Origin: Caldilineaceae bacterium
GTDB lineage: Bacteria; Chloroflexota; Anaerolineae; Caldilineales; Caldilineaceae
Assembly (NCBI GenBank): GCA_019637695.1
Contig: JAHBVG010000001.1
Location: 84,948-148,947, forward strand
Direction: 5' to 3'
Length of the DNA stretch: 64,000 bases
In this document: positions 33,328 through 41,655 of the stretch, piece after piece
Layout: each line of letters opens with the position of its first letter
Numbering within the stretch: the stretch's first letter is position 1
Made by a program: the position numbers and the translations under genes
The notes under the pieces: generated by a model
Told to the model about the DNA's origin: nothing
What the model saw: the letters and a program-made list of their open reading frames with translations, nothing else
Databases searched by the model: none

Positions 33328-33404
33328 GGTGATAGGTGATAGGTGACTGGGGACTGGGCATCCATGGCGGACTTCCAATCCCCAGTCACCTATCACCTAT
33401 CACC
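33328..33404. terminator. Perfect 26-bp inverted repeat between two minus-strand genes
   Basis: Arms at 33328-33353 and 33379-33404 are exact complements. They are built of the words GGTGATA, GGTGATA and GGTGACTGGGGA. The loop is 25 bases. It lies just past the stop of the DsbA-like lipoprotein gene, so it could terminate it, but it also belongs to the heptad-repeat family of other spacers. Confidence 0.65.
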
Positions 33405-33409
33405 ACTCC

Positions 33410-34816
33410 CTACTCTCTCGCTTCAGCGAGCAATTCGGTGAGGGCGGCGCTGAATTGATCGGCAGGCAGCGCGCCAGGGATGAGACGTCCCTGATCCCCG
33501 TAGAGGACGACGAAGGTTGGCGTGCCGCGAACAAAGGGTGAACCATCGGTTAAATCGCTTAAGATCGCCTGGTATGTTTCTTGGGCTTCCATACAGGTTT
33601 CAAACTGGGCCATATCCAGGCCAAGATCCTCGGCCAGCGAGGTCAGGCCGGCGTCAACGGTAGCGCTGCTGCCCCATTCCTCTGTGCGCTCAAAGAGAAG
33701 ATGGTGCATCTCCCAGAACTGCCCCTGATATCCTGCACATTGGGCAGCGCCGGCGGCAGCCACAGCCTGGGGATGGCTCTGTTCCACAGGGAAGTGTTTG
33801 AAAACCCACATCACATCGCCAGGATCGATAAACTGTTCATCCAACACCGGCTGCGTATTGAGAGCATGTTGACGGCAGAATGGACATTGGAAATCGCTAA
33901 ACTCGACCACCACCAGCGGCGCATCAGGGTTGCCCCGCCAGAAGTCACCGGCCACGGTGAAGCCAGGGTTGTCGGGATCAGGCGATAACCCCTCTTCTTG
34001 CGCCCAATAAGGGATCTGCGGTTCGCCCTGTTGTTGCTGTTGGGCCGCAGCAGGATCTACCGGCGCGCCGCCGGCAAGCATTGTGTCAATATAGTCAGAA
34101 AAGATGTTGTAGGGCTGCGCGCCGACCAACCTAAACGCTTCTCCGCTCTCCTCGTTGACAAAGACGAAGCTGGGTGTGCCGCTAAAGCCCAGCGACTGCG
34201 CCTCGGCGACGCTCTCACGCACAGCGGCTTCCTTCACGTCGGCTGTTTCGGCCAGGCAGGCTGCATAGAGATCAGGATCTGCGCCAGCTTCCTCAGCCAG
34301 CCGAGCAAAGACAGAGTCGGGATTGGCAGAGCGCGACCACTCTTGTTGGGCGCGGAAGAGCAGCCGGTGCATCTGCCAATAGTGGACGATCCCCTGCTCG
34401 GCGACACAATTGGCCGCCACCGCTGCTGGGATCGCATTGGGGTGCAGCGTCTCTAGTGGAAAGTCGCGGAAGACGAACCTTACGTCGCCTTCGGCTACAT
34501 AATTATCTTTTAGGGCAGGTTCGGTTTGGATCACATGGCGGGCACAGAAAGGACATTCGTAATCGCTGAATTCGTAGACGGTAATGGGCGCATCAGGGTT
34601 GCCGCGATAGGGGAACCCTTCCGCAGTAAAGCCGACGGGCATACCCTCATAGATGGCGGCGGGCGCGGGTTCGGCGGCAGCAACGGGTGTGCTATCTTCC
34701 TCGACGACAGGCGCCACAGGCACAGGCAAGGTCGGCATCGTACAAGCTGAAATCACGAGCAGCGCCATCAGCACGACGACAAGCCCAATCGTCCTTCCCA
34801 ATCGATGAATGTGCAT
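33410..34816 (-). CDS. Lipoprotein with two tandem DsbA/thioredoxin-like domains
   Basis: 468 residues. A type II signal peptide has the lipobox ISAC (Cys near 25). Two homologous thioredoxin_4/DsbA domains follow, about 65-255 and 290-465, joined by a Gln-rich linker (QQQQQ). Each has the catalytic motif: ECPFC (first) and QCPFC (second), plus the cis-Pro stretch FSGTPSFVFV and VRGTPTFVVL. The protein would catalyse disulfide formation or exchange on exported proteins, such as the Cys-rich secreted proteins of this window. Two complete domains in one chain is uncommon for this family. No DsbB or VKOR is seen nearby. Confidence 0.85.
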   Translation of the reverse strand: MHIHRLGRTIGLVVVLMALLVISACTMPTLPVPVAPVVEEDSTPVAAAEPAPAAIYEGMPVGFTAEGFPYRGNPDAPITVYEFSDYECPFCARHVIQTEPALKDNYVAEGDVRFVFRDFPLETLHPNAIPAAVAANCVAEQGIVHYWQMHRLLFRAQQEWSRSANPDSVFARLAEEAGADPDLYAACLAETADVKEAAVRESVAEAQSLGFSGTPSFVFVNEESGEAFRLVGAQPYNIFSDYIDTMLAGGAPVDPAAAQQQQQGEPQIPYWAQEEGLSPDPDNPGFTVAGDFWRGNPDAPLVVVEFSDFQCPFCRQHALNTQPVLDEQFIDPGDVMWVFKHFPVEQSHPQAVAAAGAAQCAGYQGQFWEMHHLLFERTEEWGSSATVDAGLTSLAEDLGLDMAQFETCMEAQETYQAILSDLTDGSPFVRGTPTFVVLYGDQGRLIPGALPADQFSAALTELLAEARE

Positions 34817-34931
34817 GGGGATCTATCCCTTCTGTGTAGTTATGCGAATAAGTCTCTACTTGGAAATCTGGCATGGTGAACAGTGTACACGATAGGAGAT
34901 CCAACTACCAAAGAAAAATGAATGCTTTCGT

Positions 34932-36092
34932 TTATCGCTCACGTCGCAGCCATAGCGATGTAAGGATGAGTATCACCGCAGCCATGAATGTTGTCCACCC
35001 CATTCTGAGCAACAAGGGGCTACGCTCGAAGACAATCCCCGCTGGCGGCTGTTGGACGCTCTCGACGGCAAGTACGCTCAATGACTCACGCTGAACGGTC
35101 CCGACGCTGGCGGGTTGAGCGATCCCTTCCAGGGCGGCGGCAATCGCCACAACTTCCCCTGTCGCTGACAAGATTGCATCTTCCAATCGCGGCGGGGAAA
35201 GGACTTCCAGGGGCGGTCGGGTGGCGGTGGGCGTCAGCAGCGATCCCGAAGGCAGCGGAGGGATCGGCGTCTCGATGGCTGGCTCCCATAGATCACCTTC
35301 AAGCAGGATGGCCTGCGCCTCAGCGGTCAAAGTCAACGCAATGTCTGGCGTTTGGACCAACCCGGGCGCATCGACAAACGGTGTCGGCGTTGCCAGCGGA
35401 GATTGTAGATCCTCAAGGCGGGGGGTGGGCGTCACTACGACCGCCGGGATCTCTGTCGGCGTCTCTGTCGGCGTTTCCGTTGGGGTAGGTGTCAATGTTT
35501 CGGTTGGCGTCTCCACGGGTGTGGGAACAGGTGAATCCACTGTCAACGTAGCCGTCGGTGTAGGCAGTTCTACATCCCCAATGGCGAGGAAGCAGGTCGG
35601 CTCTACTGCGATCTCGATTTCGGCGCCATCAGTTCGTCTCAAACTCGCAGCCGAGAGCGTAAATGAAATGAGGGCAGGTGTGTCTAGTGTCTGGATGCGT
35701 ACGCCTGCCAGCACGCCATCCACAGCAGAAAAGACGGCGCTGTCGATCCGGTTGGCGCGGAATTGAATCTGCCCCGGAAAACTCGTTGTCTGCGCAAAAT
35801 CGAGGGTCAATAGAGCGGTTGATTGCCAGGAATCAACCGTGGGCGTTGTGATCAAATTCGGATTGGTATAGTCAATGGTTAAGGCCAATTGTTCAAGATC
35901 AAGGGCTGTCTGAACATTGCGCAACCGAAGCGTGAACAGCGCCTCTCCTGAAGTGGCAATCGTTTCAGGTATCAACGCACAACTCAAGATCGGGCGCGTC
36001 ACCTCCTGCGCCTGCACGAATGATCCGAGCAGCAGCGCCGCCAGCAGCGTCAAGAGGAGGCGATAGAATGAAGAAACAGGGGTTATTGCCAT
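34932..36092 (-). CDS. Secreted protein with cohesin-like domain, Pro/Thr linker and C-terminal anchor
   Basis: About 386 residues from ATG 36092 (AAGGA 7 bases upstream); earlier in-frame starts at 36122 are possible. A signal peptide (about 5-30, LLLTLLAALLLGSFVQA) precedes a beta-sandwich region resembling a cohesin or CBM-like fold (about 35-175, TLRLRNVQTALDLEQLALTI, FRANRIDSAVFSAVDG). A long Pro-Thr linker (TPTPTETPTETPTE) follows. A C-terminal helix (WTTFMAAVILILTSLWL) ends in Arg-rich RRER, so it is membrane anchored. The function is unknown; cohesin is only a fold-level guess. Confidence 0.6.
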   Translation of the reverse strand: MAITPVSSFYRLLLTLLAALLLGSFVQAQEVTRPILSCALIPETIATSGEALFTLRLRNVQTALDLEQLALTIDYTNPNLITTPTVDSWQSTALLTLDFAQTTSFPGQIQFRANRIDSAVFSAVDGVLAGVRIQTLDTPALISFTLSAASLRRTDGAEIEIAVEPTCFLAIGDVELPTPTATLTVDSPVPTPVETPTETLTPTPTETPTETPTEIPAVVVTPTPRLEDLQSPLATPTPFVDAPGLVQTPDIALTLTAEAQAILLEGDLWEPAIETPIPPLPSGSLLTPTATRPPLEVLSPPRLEDAILSATGEVVAIAAALEGIAQPASVGTVQRESLSVLAVESVQQPPAGIVFERSPLLLRMGWTTFMAAVILILTSLWLRRER

Positions 36093-36667
36093 ATGTGAAT
36101 CCTTGTCCATAGTATAGTTCAAGGGTGTTAGGTTATGTATAATTGATTGTCATTTGCTTAACCTGAAAACCTGCTACTCTGCTAGAATAGCATGGCTTGA
36201 CTCATCGCTCAACCGCCATACGTGTTAAGGTGACTCCATAGACAAGTTTCCGGCTCTGTGTTGATTATTCCTACGTTCGCCCTATCACACCCTACGAAAT
36301 CGTTAAGGATTCTCATTAAGGATGCTTTATTTTATTGAAAATATAGGCATTTTAGCGTAGTGAATTCATTGTTCTTGCGTTGATTCAAGAGTAGAGTTAA
36401 ATATATCGACATTCAAGTGTAGAGAAATTGCTATTTTGTAATAGAGATTGTAAGCAAGTCAATTTGCCAAACTTACTTATCTCCATATAAGATAGCGCGT
36501 AAATCTGATAAATTAAATTAGAATTAGCAATGTTGCTGCCTTGTTCAGTGTAACTCTTTTACCCCCTCTGCGAACCACTCCCCAGGGTATAGAAGAGAAA
36601 TAAACTGGCTGATTGTTGTACTATGCTTCAGCAGTGTTTCAAATATGCCCCTCAAAGGAATTGATAA
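36093..36667. other. AT-rich spacer upstream of the Wzz-like gene
   Basis: 575 bases with no gene. It is noticeably AT-richer than the surroundings (long A/T runs at 36330-36540). A possible promoter for the downstream gene is TTGCCA (36464-36469), 16 bases, TATAAG (36486-36491); this is a weak match. There is no other identifiable element. Confidence 0.5.
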
Positions 36668-39600
36668 ATGGCAGTCAGTAACCCACAGATTGATGATCGT
36701 TCTTTGCCTGCGCCAGAAGCCTGGTCAGGCGATGATGAAATTGACCTGCGCCAATATATCTGGGTGCTGGTGGCGTGGTGGCGCGAGATCCTGACCCTTT
36801 CTATTTTGACGGCTGTCCTCGCTGCCGGCGCAGTGATCGGTCTGCGCTTCCTTCAAGATCCTGTGTACGAGTCCTCAGCGACGGTGGCGATTGCTCGCAC
36901 TACCAGTAATATCACCTTTGACGAGCGCTTTCAAACCAATCTCTCAGAACAGAATATGACATCGGCGGCGCGCGCTGACTTGTTGGTAGGTACACGACGA
37001 GCGGCTCTGGTAGGGTTGGTCTACAACGGGGCAGTGGCAGAGAGCGTGGCCGAATCCCTGGCTCCGCTGTTGAGCGAGGAGCAGCGCAACCCATCCCGTC
37101 TGCTACGCCGGATCGACGCCAAAATCGTAAAACGGGAAGGTGTCTCCGGCGAGAGCGATCTGATTCAGATTACCGCCAGAGCGGATAGCCCTGAGCTGGC
37201 GGCGGCCATTGCCAACAACTGGGCTTACGCCTATGTGACGCAGGTGAACCAGCTCTATGGTCAACTACCCGATGAATTGTTGGCTTCGGTCCAGAATGAA
37301 CTGAGCGAGGCGCAGATCGCTTTTGACGACTCGCAAAGTCAACTCGAAGCGTTCATTTCCCAGAACGATGTTGCGCGTCTAGATCGGCTGATTGCCGAGA
37401 AAAAAGAGATCATCAACAGCTTGCAGGTAGGCAAACAGACAGCCATCAATACCATCGTCACTGAGGAATTGCAGGCCCGTCGCCAGATCATCTCCGCCTA
37501 TATCAACGCCCTCGCCAGTAATCGACTTTTGGCATTTAACAAAGAGCAAGAGGCCAAGCGTACGCTGATCTCGACTCTGATCGATACTGAGTTCAATAAC
37601 CGGCTGTCAGCCTTCCAAAAGGATCAGGCCGCCCGCCGTCAACTCTTTGACCAGGCTGTTCAAATCGAGATCGACAATCTATTGCTGGCGCTCTCGAAGG
37701 ATCAGACCGCCCGTCGCCAACTCTTCGGCCAATACACCGACGCTCAACTTGAGAACCAACTGCTGGCTTTGTCTAGAGATCAGGCCGCCCGTCGCCAACT
37801 CTTCGACCAGGCCGTTCAGGCCGAGATTGACAATCTGTTGCTGGCGCTCTCGAAGGATCAGACTGCCCGTCGTCAACTCTTCGGCCAATACACCGACGCT
37901 CAACTTGAGAATCAGTCGTTAGCGTTGACAATGGATCAGACCGCCCGCCGCCAACTCTTCGACCAGGCCGTGCAGATCGAGATTGACAATCTGTTGCTGG
38001 CGCTCTCGAAAGATCAGACTGCCCGCCGACAACTTTTCGGCCAATATACCGACGCCCAACTCGAAAACCAACTGCTGGCGCTCTCTAAGGACCAGACTGC
38101 CCGCCGTCAACTCTTTACTCAATACGCCGATGCTCAGATCAATAACCAGACGGTGGCTTTTGCCAGGGATCAAGAAATTCGGCATAGTATCTTCAACCAG
38201 TATGTTGATTCACTGGTGAGTAATCGACTGACCGCTGCGCAGAAGGAACAGGAGGGACGCGCCCGGCTCTTTGCCCAATATGTCAATACCGAGATCGAGA
38301 ACCGTCTGAAAGCCCTGGCGCAAGAACAGGATGCCAAGGGGCGCATTTTCGACGCCTATGCCAATGCCGATACGAGCGCCAAACTGGCCATTTTCAACGA
38401 ACAGGTCAACGCCAGACTGCAAACGCTGACCCAGACCTACGACACCAAACTCAAGTTGGAACGATTGATGGCCGACGCCCGTGCCCTGCGGGCCCAGGCA
38501 GCCACTGGCGGCGACGCCAGCGCCGCCACCAATAGTCTGGCGCTGTTGCTGCTTAAATCTGAAGTCTACGGCACAGCCGTGGGCGCGCCTGCCGAACTGC
38601 AACTCTTATTGGGCGATCTAAATTCACTCAACATTGGTGCCGACGCACAAGTGGCCGATCTGGATGCCTTACTTAAGGTGCTAGATGAGCGAATTGAGGA
38701 ATTGACCAACAGCATCGATACCCAGTCGCAGGTAGTCTTCAACAATGAAGCCTACAACCTGTTGAGCGCAGAACGGCCTGAGGACGATCCTCTCTATGCC
38801 GCCTTACAGGAAAAGTATCTGGATCTCTTCGCTGTAGGCGATTTAGCCCAGGCCGCCGACAGTGTGGACAACACAACACTCTCCCAGGCGATTCTAGCCA
38901 AATACGAAGAACTCTTTTCAGTGAGCGCCCTGGCGACTGCTGGTGATAGTCTATGGCAGGAAAGCGAACTGCTAGACACCGTGCTTACCAAGTACCAGGA
39001 GCTCTTTGACGTTGGCGTGCTAGCCAGTTCGTCTGCAGTCTATTCAGATACAACGCCTCTCTCTCAGTCTATCCTCGCCCGCTACGAGGAACTCTTCAGC
39101 GTAGGGGCATTGGCTGATGTCAGTGCAGGCATACTTGACGAGAGCGAACTCTCCCAGGCCATCCTCACCCGCTACGAGGAACTCTTTGGCGTGGGCACGT
39201 TGGCTTCTGCTTCCAGTGTGATTTCAGACACAACGCCATTGGCAGCGGCGATCCAGGCTCGCTACGAGGAACTCTTTGGGGTGGGTGCATTGGCGGAAGC
39301 AGGCGTGGGTATGTACGATGACAGTGAACTCTCTCAGGCCATCCTCGCCCGATATGAGGAACTCTTTGGCGTGGGCGCATTGCCCACAATTTCCAGTGTG
39401 ATTTCAGACACAACACCCCTCGCCGAGGCGATTCAGGCGCGCTATGAGGAACTCTTCGGCCTGAGCGCCCTGGCCATGGCCTCAACCGTGGTATCAGAAA
39501 CCACACCGCTGGCGCAGATAATTCGTGACCAATACCCCGACCTCTTTACCGTCGGCGAGCTCTCGGCATTGACTGAAGAGATTACAGAAGCCAATGGTCT

Positions 39601-40039
39601 CTCCCTTTTAGGCGCTGAACGAGCACAGGAGCTCTTGCAACTGCAAGGGCTAGAGGATCTTCCCGCCTACACTGCCGCCGCCGCGCCGCTCACCAAGGCC
39701 ATTGACTCCCTTGAAAGCGAAATTCAGATTTTACAGGCGCAACGAGAGAAAGAAGTGACCCGCCGCGACCAACTGACCCGCGCTCGCGATCTCACCCTCA
39801 AAACACTGACCACGCTGGACAACAAAAATGCCGAACTCAAACTGGCAGGGACCGGCGCCAACAGCGAAGTGCGCTTTGCCACCCCCGCCCTGCCCCCACT
39901 TGAGCCAATGGAAAGGCTGAGTTTGGTGATGGCCACCGCCCTGGGCGGTATTGTTGGTCTAATGTTAGCGGTCTTCATTGCCTTCTTTGCTAACTTTATG
40001 GGGATACAGCCCTTGTTGCGTAGAGAGCAGGTGGCGTAG
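36668..40039 (+). CDS. Wzz/GumC-like chain-length regulator with two long repeat arrays
   Basis: 1123 residues. The N-terminal part resembles Wzz/chain-length determinants: IDLRQYIWVLVAWW, a membrane helix (about 38-58), then YESSATVAIAR and NNWAYAYVTQVN. The region between is very unusual. About residues 267-580 are ten or more 26-residue units (DQxARRQLFxQ...), nearly identical for seven of them. About 708-970 are nine 30-residue units (RYEELFGVGALA...TTPL). A second membrane helix at about 1078-1100 closes the protein. Wzz proteins normally number 300-500 residues. It has no tyrosine-kinase domain. The neighbouring genes do not reveal a polysaccharide cluster. Confidence 0.75.
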   Translation: MAVSNPQIDDRSLPAPEAWSGDDEIDLRQYIWVLVAWWREILTLSILTAVLAAGAVIGLRFLQDPVYESSATVAIARTTSNITFDERFQTNLSEQNMTSAARADLLVGTRRAALVGLVYNGAVAESVAESLAPLLSEEQRNPSRLLRRIDAKIVKREGVSGESDLIQITARADSPELAAAIANNWAYAYVTQVNQLYGQLPDELLASVQNELSEAQIAFDDSQSQLEAFISQNDVARLDRLIAEKKEIINSLQVGKQTAINTIVTEELQARRQIISAYINALASNRLLAFNKEQEAKRTLISTLIDTEFNNRLSAFQKDQAARRQLFDQAVQIEIDNLLLALSKDQTARRQLFGQYTDAQLENQLLALSRDQAARRQLFDQAVQAEIDNLLLALSKDQTARRQLFGQYTDAQLENQSLALTMDQTARRQLFDQAVQIEIDNLLLALSKDQTARRQLFGQYTDAQLENQLLALSKDQTARRQLFTQYADAQINNQTVAFARDQEIRHSIFNQYVDSLVSNRLTAAQKEQEGRARLFAQYVNTEIENRLKALAQEQDAKGRIFDAYANADTSAKLAIFNEQVNARLQTLTQTYDTKLKLERLMADARALRAQAATGGDASAATNSLALLLLKSEVYGTAVGAPAELQLLLGDLNSLNIGADAQVADLDALLKVLDERIEELTNSIDTQSQVVFNNEAYNLLSAERPEDDPLYAALQEKYLDLFAVGDLAQAADSVDNTTLSQAILAKYEELFSVSALATAGDSLWQESELLDTVLTKYQELFDVGVLASSSAVYSDTTPLSQSILARYEELFSVGALADVSAGILDESELSQAILTRYEELFGVGTLASASSVISDTTPLAAAIQARYEELFGVGALAEAGVGMYDDSELSQAILARYEELFGVGALPTISSVISDTTPLAEAIQARYEELFGLSALAMASTVVSETTPLAQIIRDQYPDLFTVGELSALTEEITEANGLSLLGAERAQELLQLQGLEDLPAYTAAAAPLTKAIDSLESEIQILQAQREKEVTRRDQLTRARDLTLKTLTTLDNKNAELKLAGTGANSEVRFATPALPPLEPMERLSLVMATALGGIVGLMLAVFIAFFANFMGIQPLLRREQVA
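37622..38401 (+). repeat. 78-bp (26-codon) tandem repeats, with 156-bp higher-order period
   Basis: Within the Wzz-like gene, units begin with codons for D/E-Q and encode two alternating types: ...RRQLFDQAVQIEIDNLLLAL (A) and ...RRQLFGQYTDAQLENQLLAL (B). Types A and B alternate over residues 319-475, giving a 156-bp period with near-identical DNA, which suggests recent duplication. Degenerate units extend the array on both sides. Confidence 0.85.
38790..39560 (+). repeat. 90-bp (30-codon) tandem repeats
   Basis: Nine units centred on (K/R)YEELFGVGALA in the Wzz-like protein, spaced 30 residues apart, at about residues 708-970. They alternate between TTPL-type and ESELSQAIL-type linkers. Codon sequence is less conserved than in the first array. 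Confidence 0.8.
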
Positions 40040-40113
40040 AGAAGATGAATGGCAAATGTGTTTGAAAGTCGTATTCTCTGTCACCTGCGACTACCAGCGA
40101 AGGAGTGTTGATT

Positions 40114-40986
40114 ATGTTCCTCACCCTACCCAACACCTTCGCCTTTAGCCAATCCAGCCTGCAAGCCTATGCCGATTGCGCTCGCCGCTTCTGGCTGGCC
40201 TATGTGCAGCGCCTGCCCTGGCCCGCCGTGGAAGCCGGCCCTGTCCACGAGTACGAAGAGCAGATGCGCGCTGGTTCCGCCTTTCATCAGGTGATCCAGC
40301 GCGCCGAGAATGGACTCGATCCTGACATCCTGGCGGCGCGGCTGCGCGCTCCATTGGATGGATGGTTCGACGCCTACCGACGCCATCGACCGGCGCAACT
40401 GCCCACCGATCATCTCGAAGTGGAACGTGTGTTGAGCATCCCCTTTGGCAACTCACAAGGGCAGTTCCGCCTGGCCGCCCAATACGATCTCATCGCCGCC
40501 GAACGAGGCGGGCGCGTCGTTATCGTCGATTGGAAGACAAACCGCTACCCCACCCGCCGCAACACATTACAATGGCGTTTGCAGACCCTCGTCTATCCCT
40601 TTGTGTTGGTCGAAGCCAGCGTTGCCCTGCCCTGGGGACCGGTGGAGCCGGAGCAGATCGAGATGATCTACTGGTTCACTGCCGCGCCCGACAGCCCGCA
40701 AATCTTCCGCTACAGCGCGGATCAACACGCCGCCAGCCGCACCCGTTTGCAAGGGATGCTGGCCGAGATCTTGAGTGGCAGCGTTGAAGCGGACTTCCCC
40801 CTGGCCCCCGATACCGAGGAAAACCGCCAGCGCCTCTGCGCCTACTGCGTCTACCGCAGCCGCTGTGACCGCGGCGAGGTCGCCGGTCCTCTGGACGGGC
40901 ACGCCGAGATCGGCGACTTCTTCGCCGTCGATCTTGACAAAGCGCTGGAATTCACACTCGACGAAGTCGAAGAGTTGGCGTTTTAG
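40114..40986 (+). CDS. PD-(D/E)XK nuclease with Fe-S Cys cluster (Cas4/AddB/RecB-like)
   Basis: About 290 residues from ATG 40114 (AAGGAG 8 bases upstream; GTG 40105 is an alternative). The nuclease core has the IVDWKTNR motif (Asp and Lys catalytic) near residue 137, preceded by AAQYDLIA with its Asp. A first Cys in YADCARRFW and a C-terminal CAYCVYRSRC provide four Cys in the arrangement of Fe-S nucleases such as Cas4 and AddB. No helicase or Cas gene is adjacent, so this is a standalone nuclease of unknown substrate; a DNA repair role is possible. RecJ lies about 0.7 kb downstream on the same strand. Confidence 0.8.
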   Translation: MFLTLPNTFAFSQSSLQAYADCARRFWLAYVQRLPWPAVEAGPVHEYEEQMRAGSAFHQVIQRAENGLDPDILAARLRAPLDGWFDAYRRHRPAQLPTDHLEVERVLSIPFGNSQGQFRLAAQYDLIAAERGGRVVIVDWKTNRYPTRRNTLQWRLQTLVYPFVLVEASVALPWGPVEPEQIEMIYWFTAAPDSPQIFRYSADQHAASRTRLQGMLAEILSGSVEADFPLAPDTEENRQRLCAYCVYRSRCDRGEVAGPLDGHAEIGDFFAVDLDKALEFTLDEVEELAF

Positions 40987-40997
40987 GGAGTCTAAAA

Positions 40998-41240
40998 ATG
41001 ACAATCAAAGTACTTGAGGCGATTTACGAAAAAGGTGTTTTTCGGATCAAGGCAACTGAAGATCTCTCCCTATCTGAAGGACAAGAAGTCATTCTGACGG
41101 TCGAAACCGTAGAGGAGGAAGATCCTCTGTTGTTGCTGACCCATATCTATGATGGTTTGTCCGAACCGGAAATCGAAGAAATTGAAGAAGCTGTCCTCGA
41201 TCGCTCCCCTTTCTTTGCAGACCGAAATAACACGGAATGA
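40998..41240 (+). CDS. DUF104/AF2212-type antitoxin
   Basis: 80 residues, AGGGAG upstream. The N-terminal beta strands (IKVLEAIYEKGVFRI, LSEGQEVILTV) and the acidic C-terminus match the AF2212-like/DUF104 antitoxins of VapBC-type systems. The stop overlaps the start of the toxin gene by 4 bases (ATGA), so the pair is coupled. Confidence 0.82.
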   Translation: MTIKVLEAIYEKGVFRIKATEDLSLSEGQEVILTVETVEEEDPLLLLTHIYDGLSEPEIEEIEEAVLDRSPFFADRNNTE

Positions 41241-41653
41241 ACACCCCTGCATTACTTGACACGGATATCCTATCGTTGATCATGCGTCGACAACCTGTCG
41301 CGCTCAAAAATGCCGCAGTCTATCTGAAAGTTCACAAGCGCTTCTCGTTTTTGCTGATCACCCGCTATGAAATTCTGCGAGGACTTTTGGCTAAGAATGC
41401 CACGGTGCAGATTGAACGGTTTGAGCAATTTTGTACAACCAGCCAGATTTTTCCGCTTAATGATGCTGTTGTGCAACAGGCTGCCTCGATCTATGCCGAT
41501 CTGTACCAGCGCGGGGCACTCATCAACGATGCCGATATTCTGATTGCCGCGACGGCGCAAACGCATAACTTAACGTTGATCACCAACAACACATCTCACT
41601 TCCAGCGGATCACGGGCTTGACCGTGGCAAACTGGCTCCAAGAGGAGCAGTAA
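41237..41653 (+). CDS. PIN-domain toxin (VapC-like)
   Basis: 138 residues. The PIN-domain acidic residues are at LLDTDILSL (Asp), TRYEILRGL (Glu) and INDADILIAATA (Asp, Asp). Full length for VapC-type ribonucleases. It is translationally coupled to the upstream DUF104 antitoxin and lies 2 bases before the recJ start, so recJ may share its transcript. Confidence 0.9.
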   Translation: MNTPALLDTDILSLIMRRQPVALKNAAVYLKVHKRFSFLLITRYEILRGLLAKNATVQIERFEQFCTTSQIFPLNDAVVQQAASIYADLYQRGALINDADILIAATAQTHNLTLITNNTSHFQRITGLTVANWLQEEQ

Positions 41654-41655
41654 CC

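Noticed and set aside
37622..39560. Possible CRISPR array from regular 78-bp and 90-bp spacing
   Set aside because: The repeats are in frame and encode regular protein units; there are no unique spacers and no cas operon.
40114..40986. Cas4 as part of a CRISPR system
   Set aside because: No cas1, cas2 or repeat array is nearby; the Cys/nuclease pattern also fits AddB/RecB-like repair nucleases.
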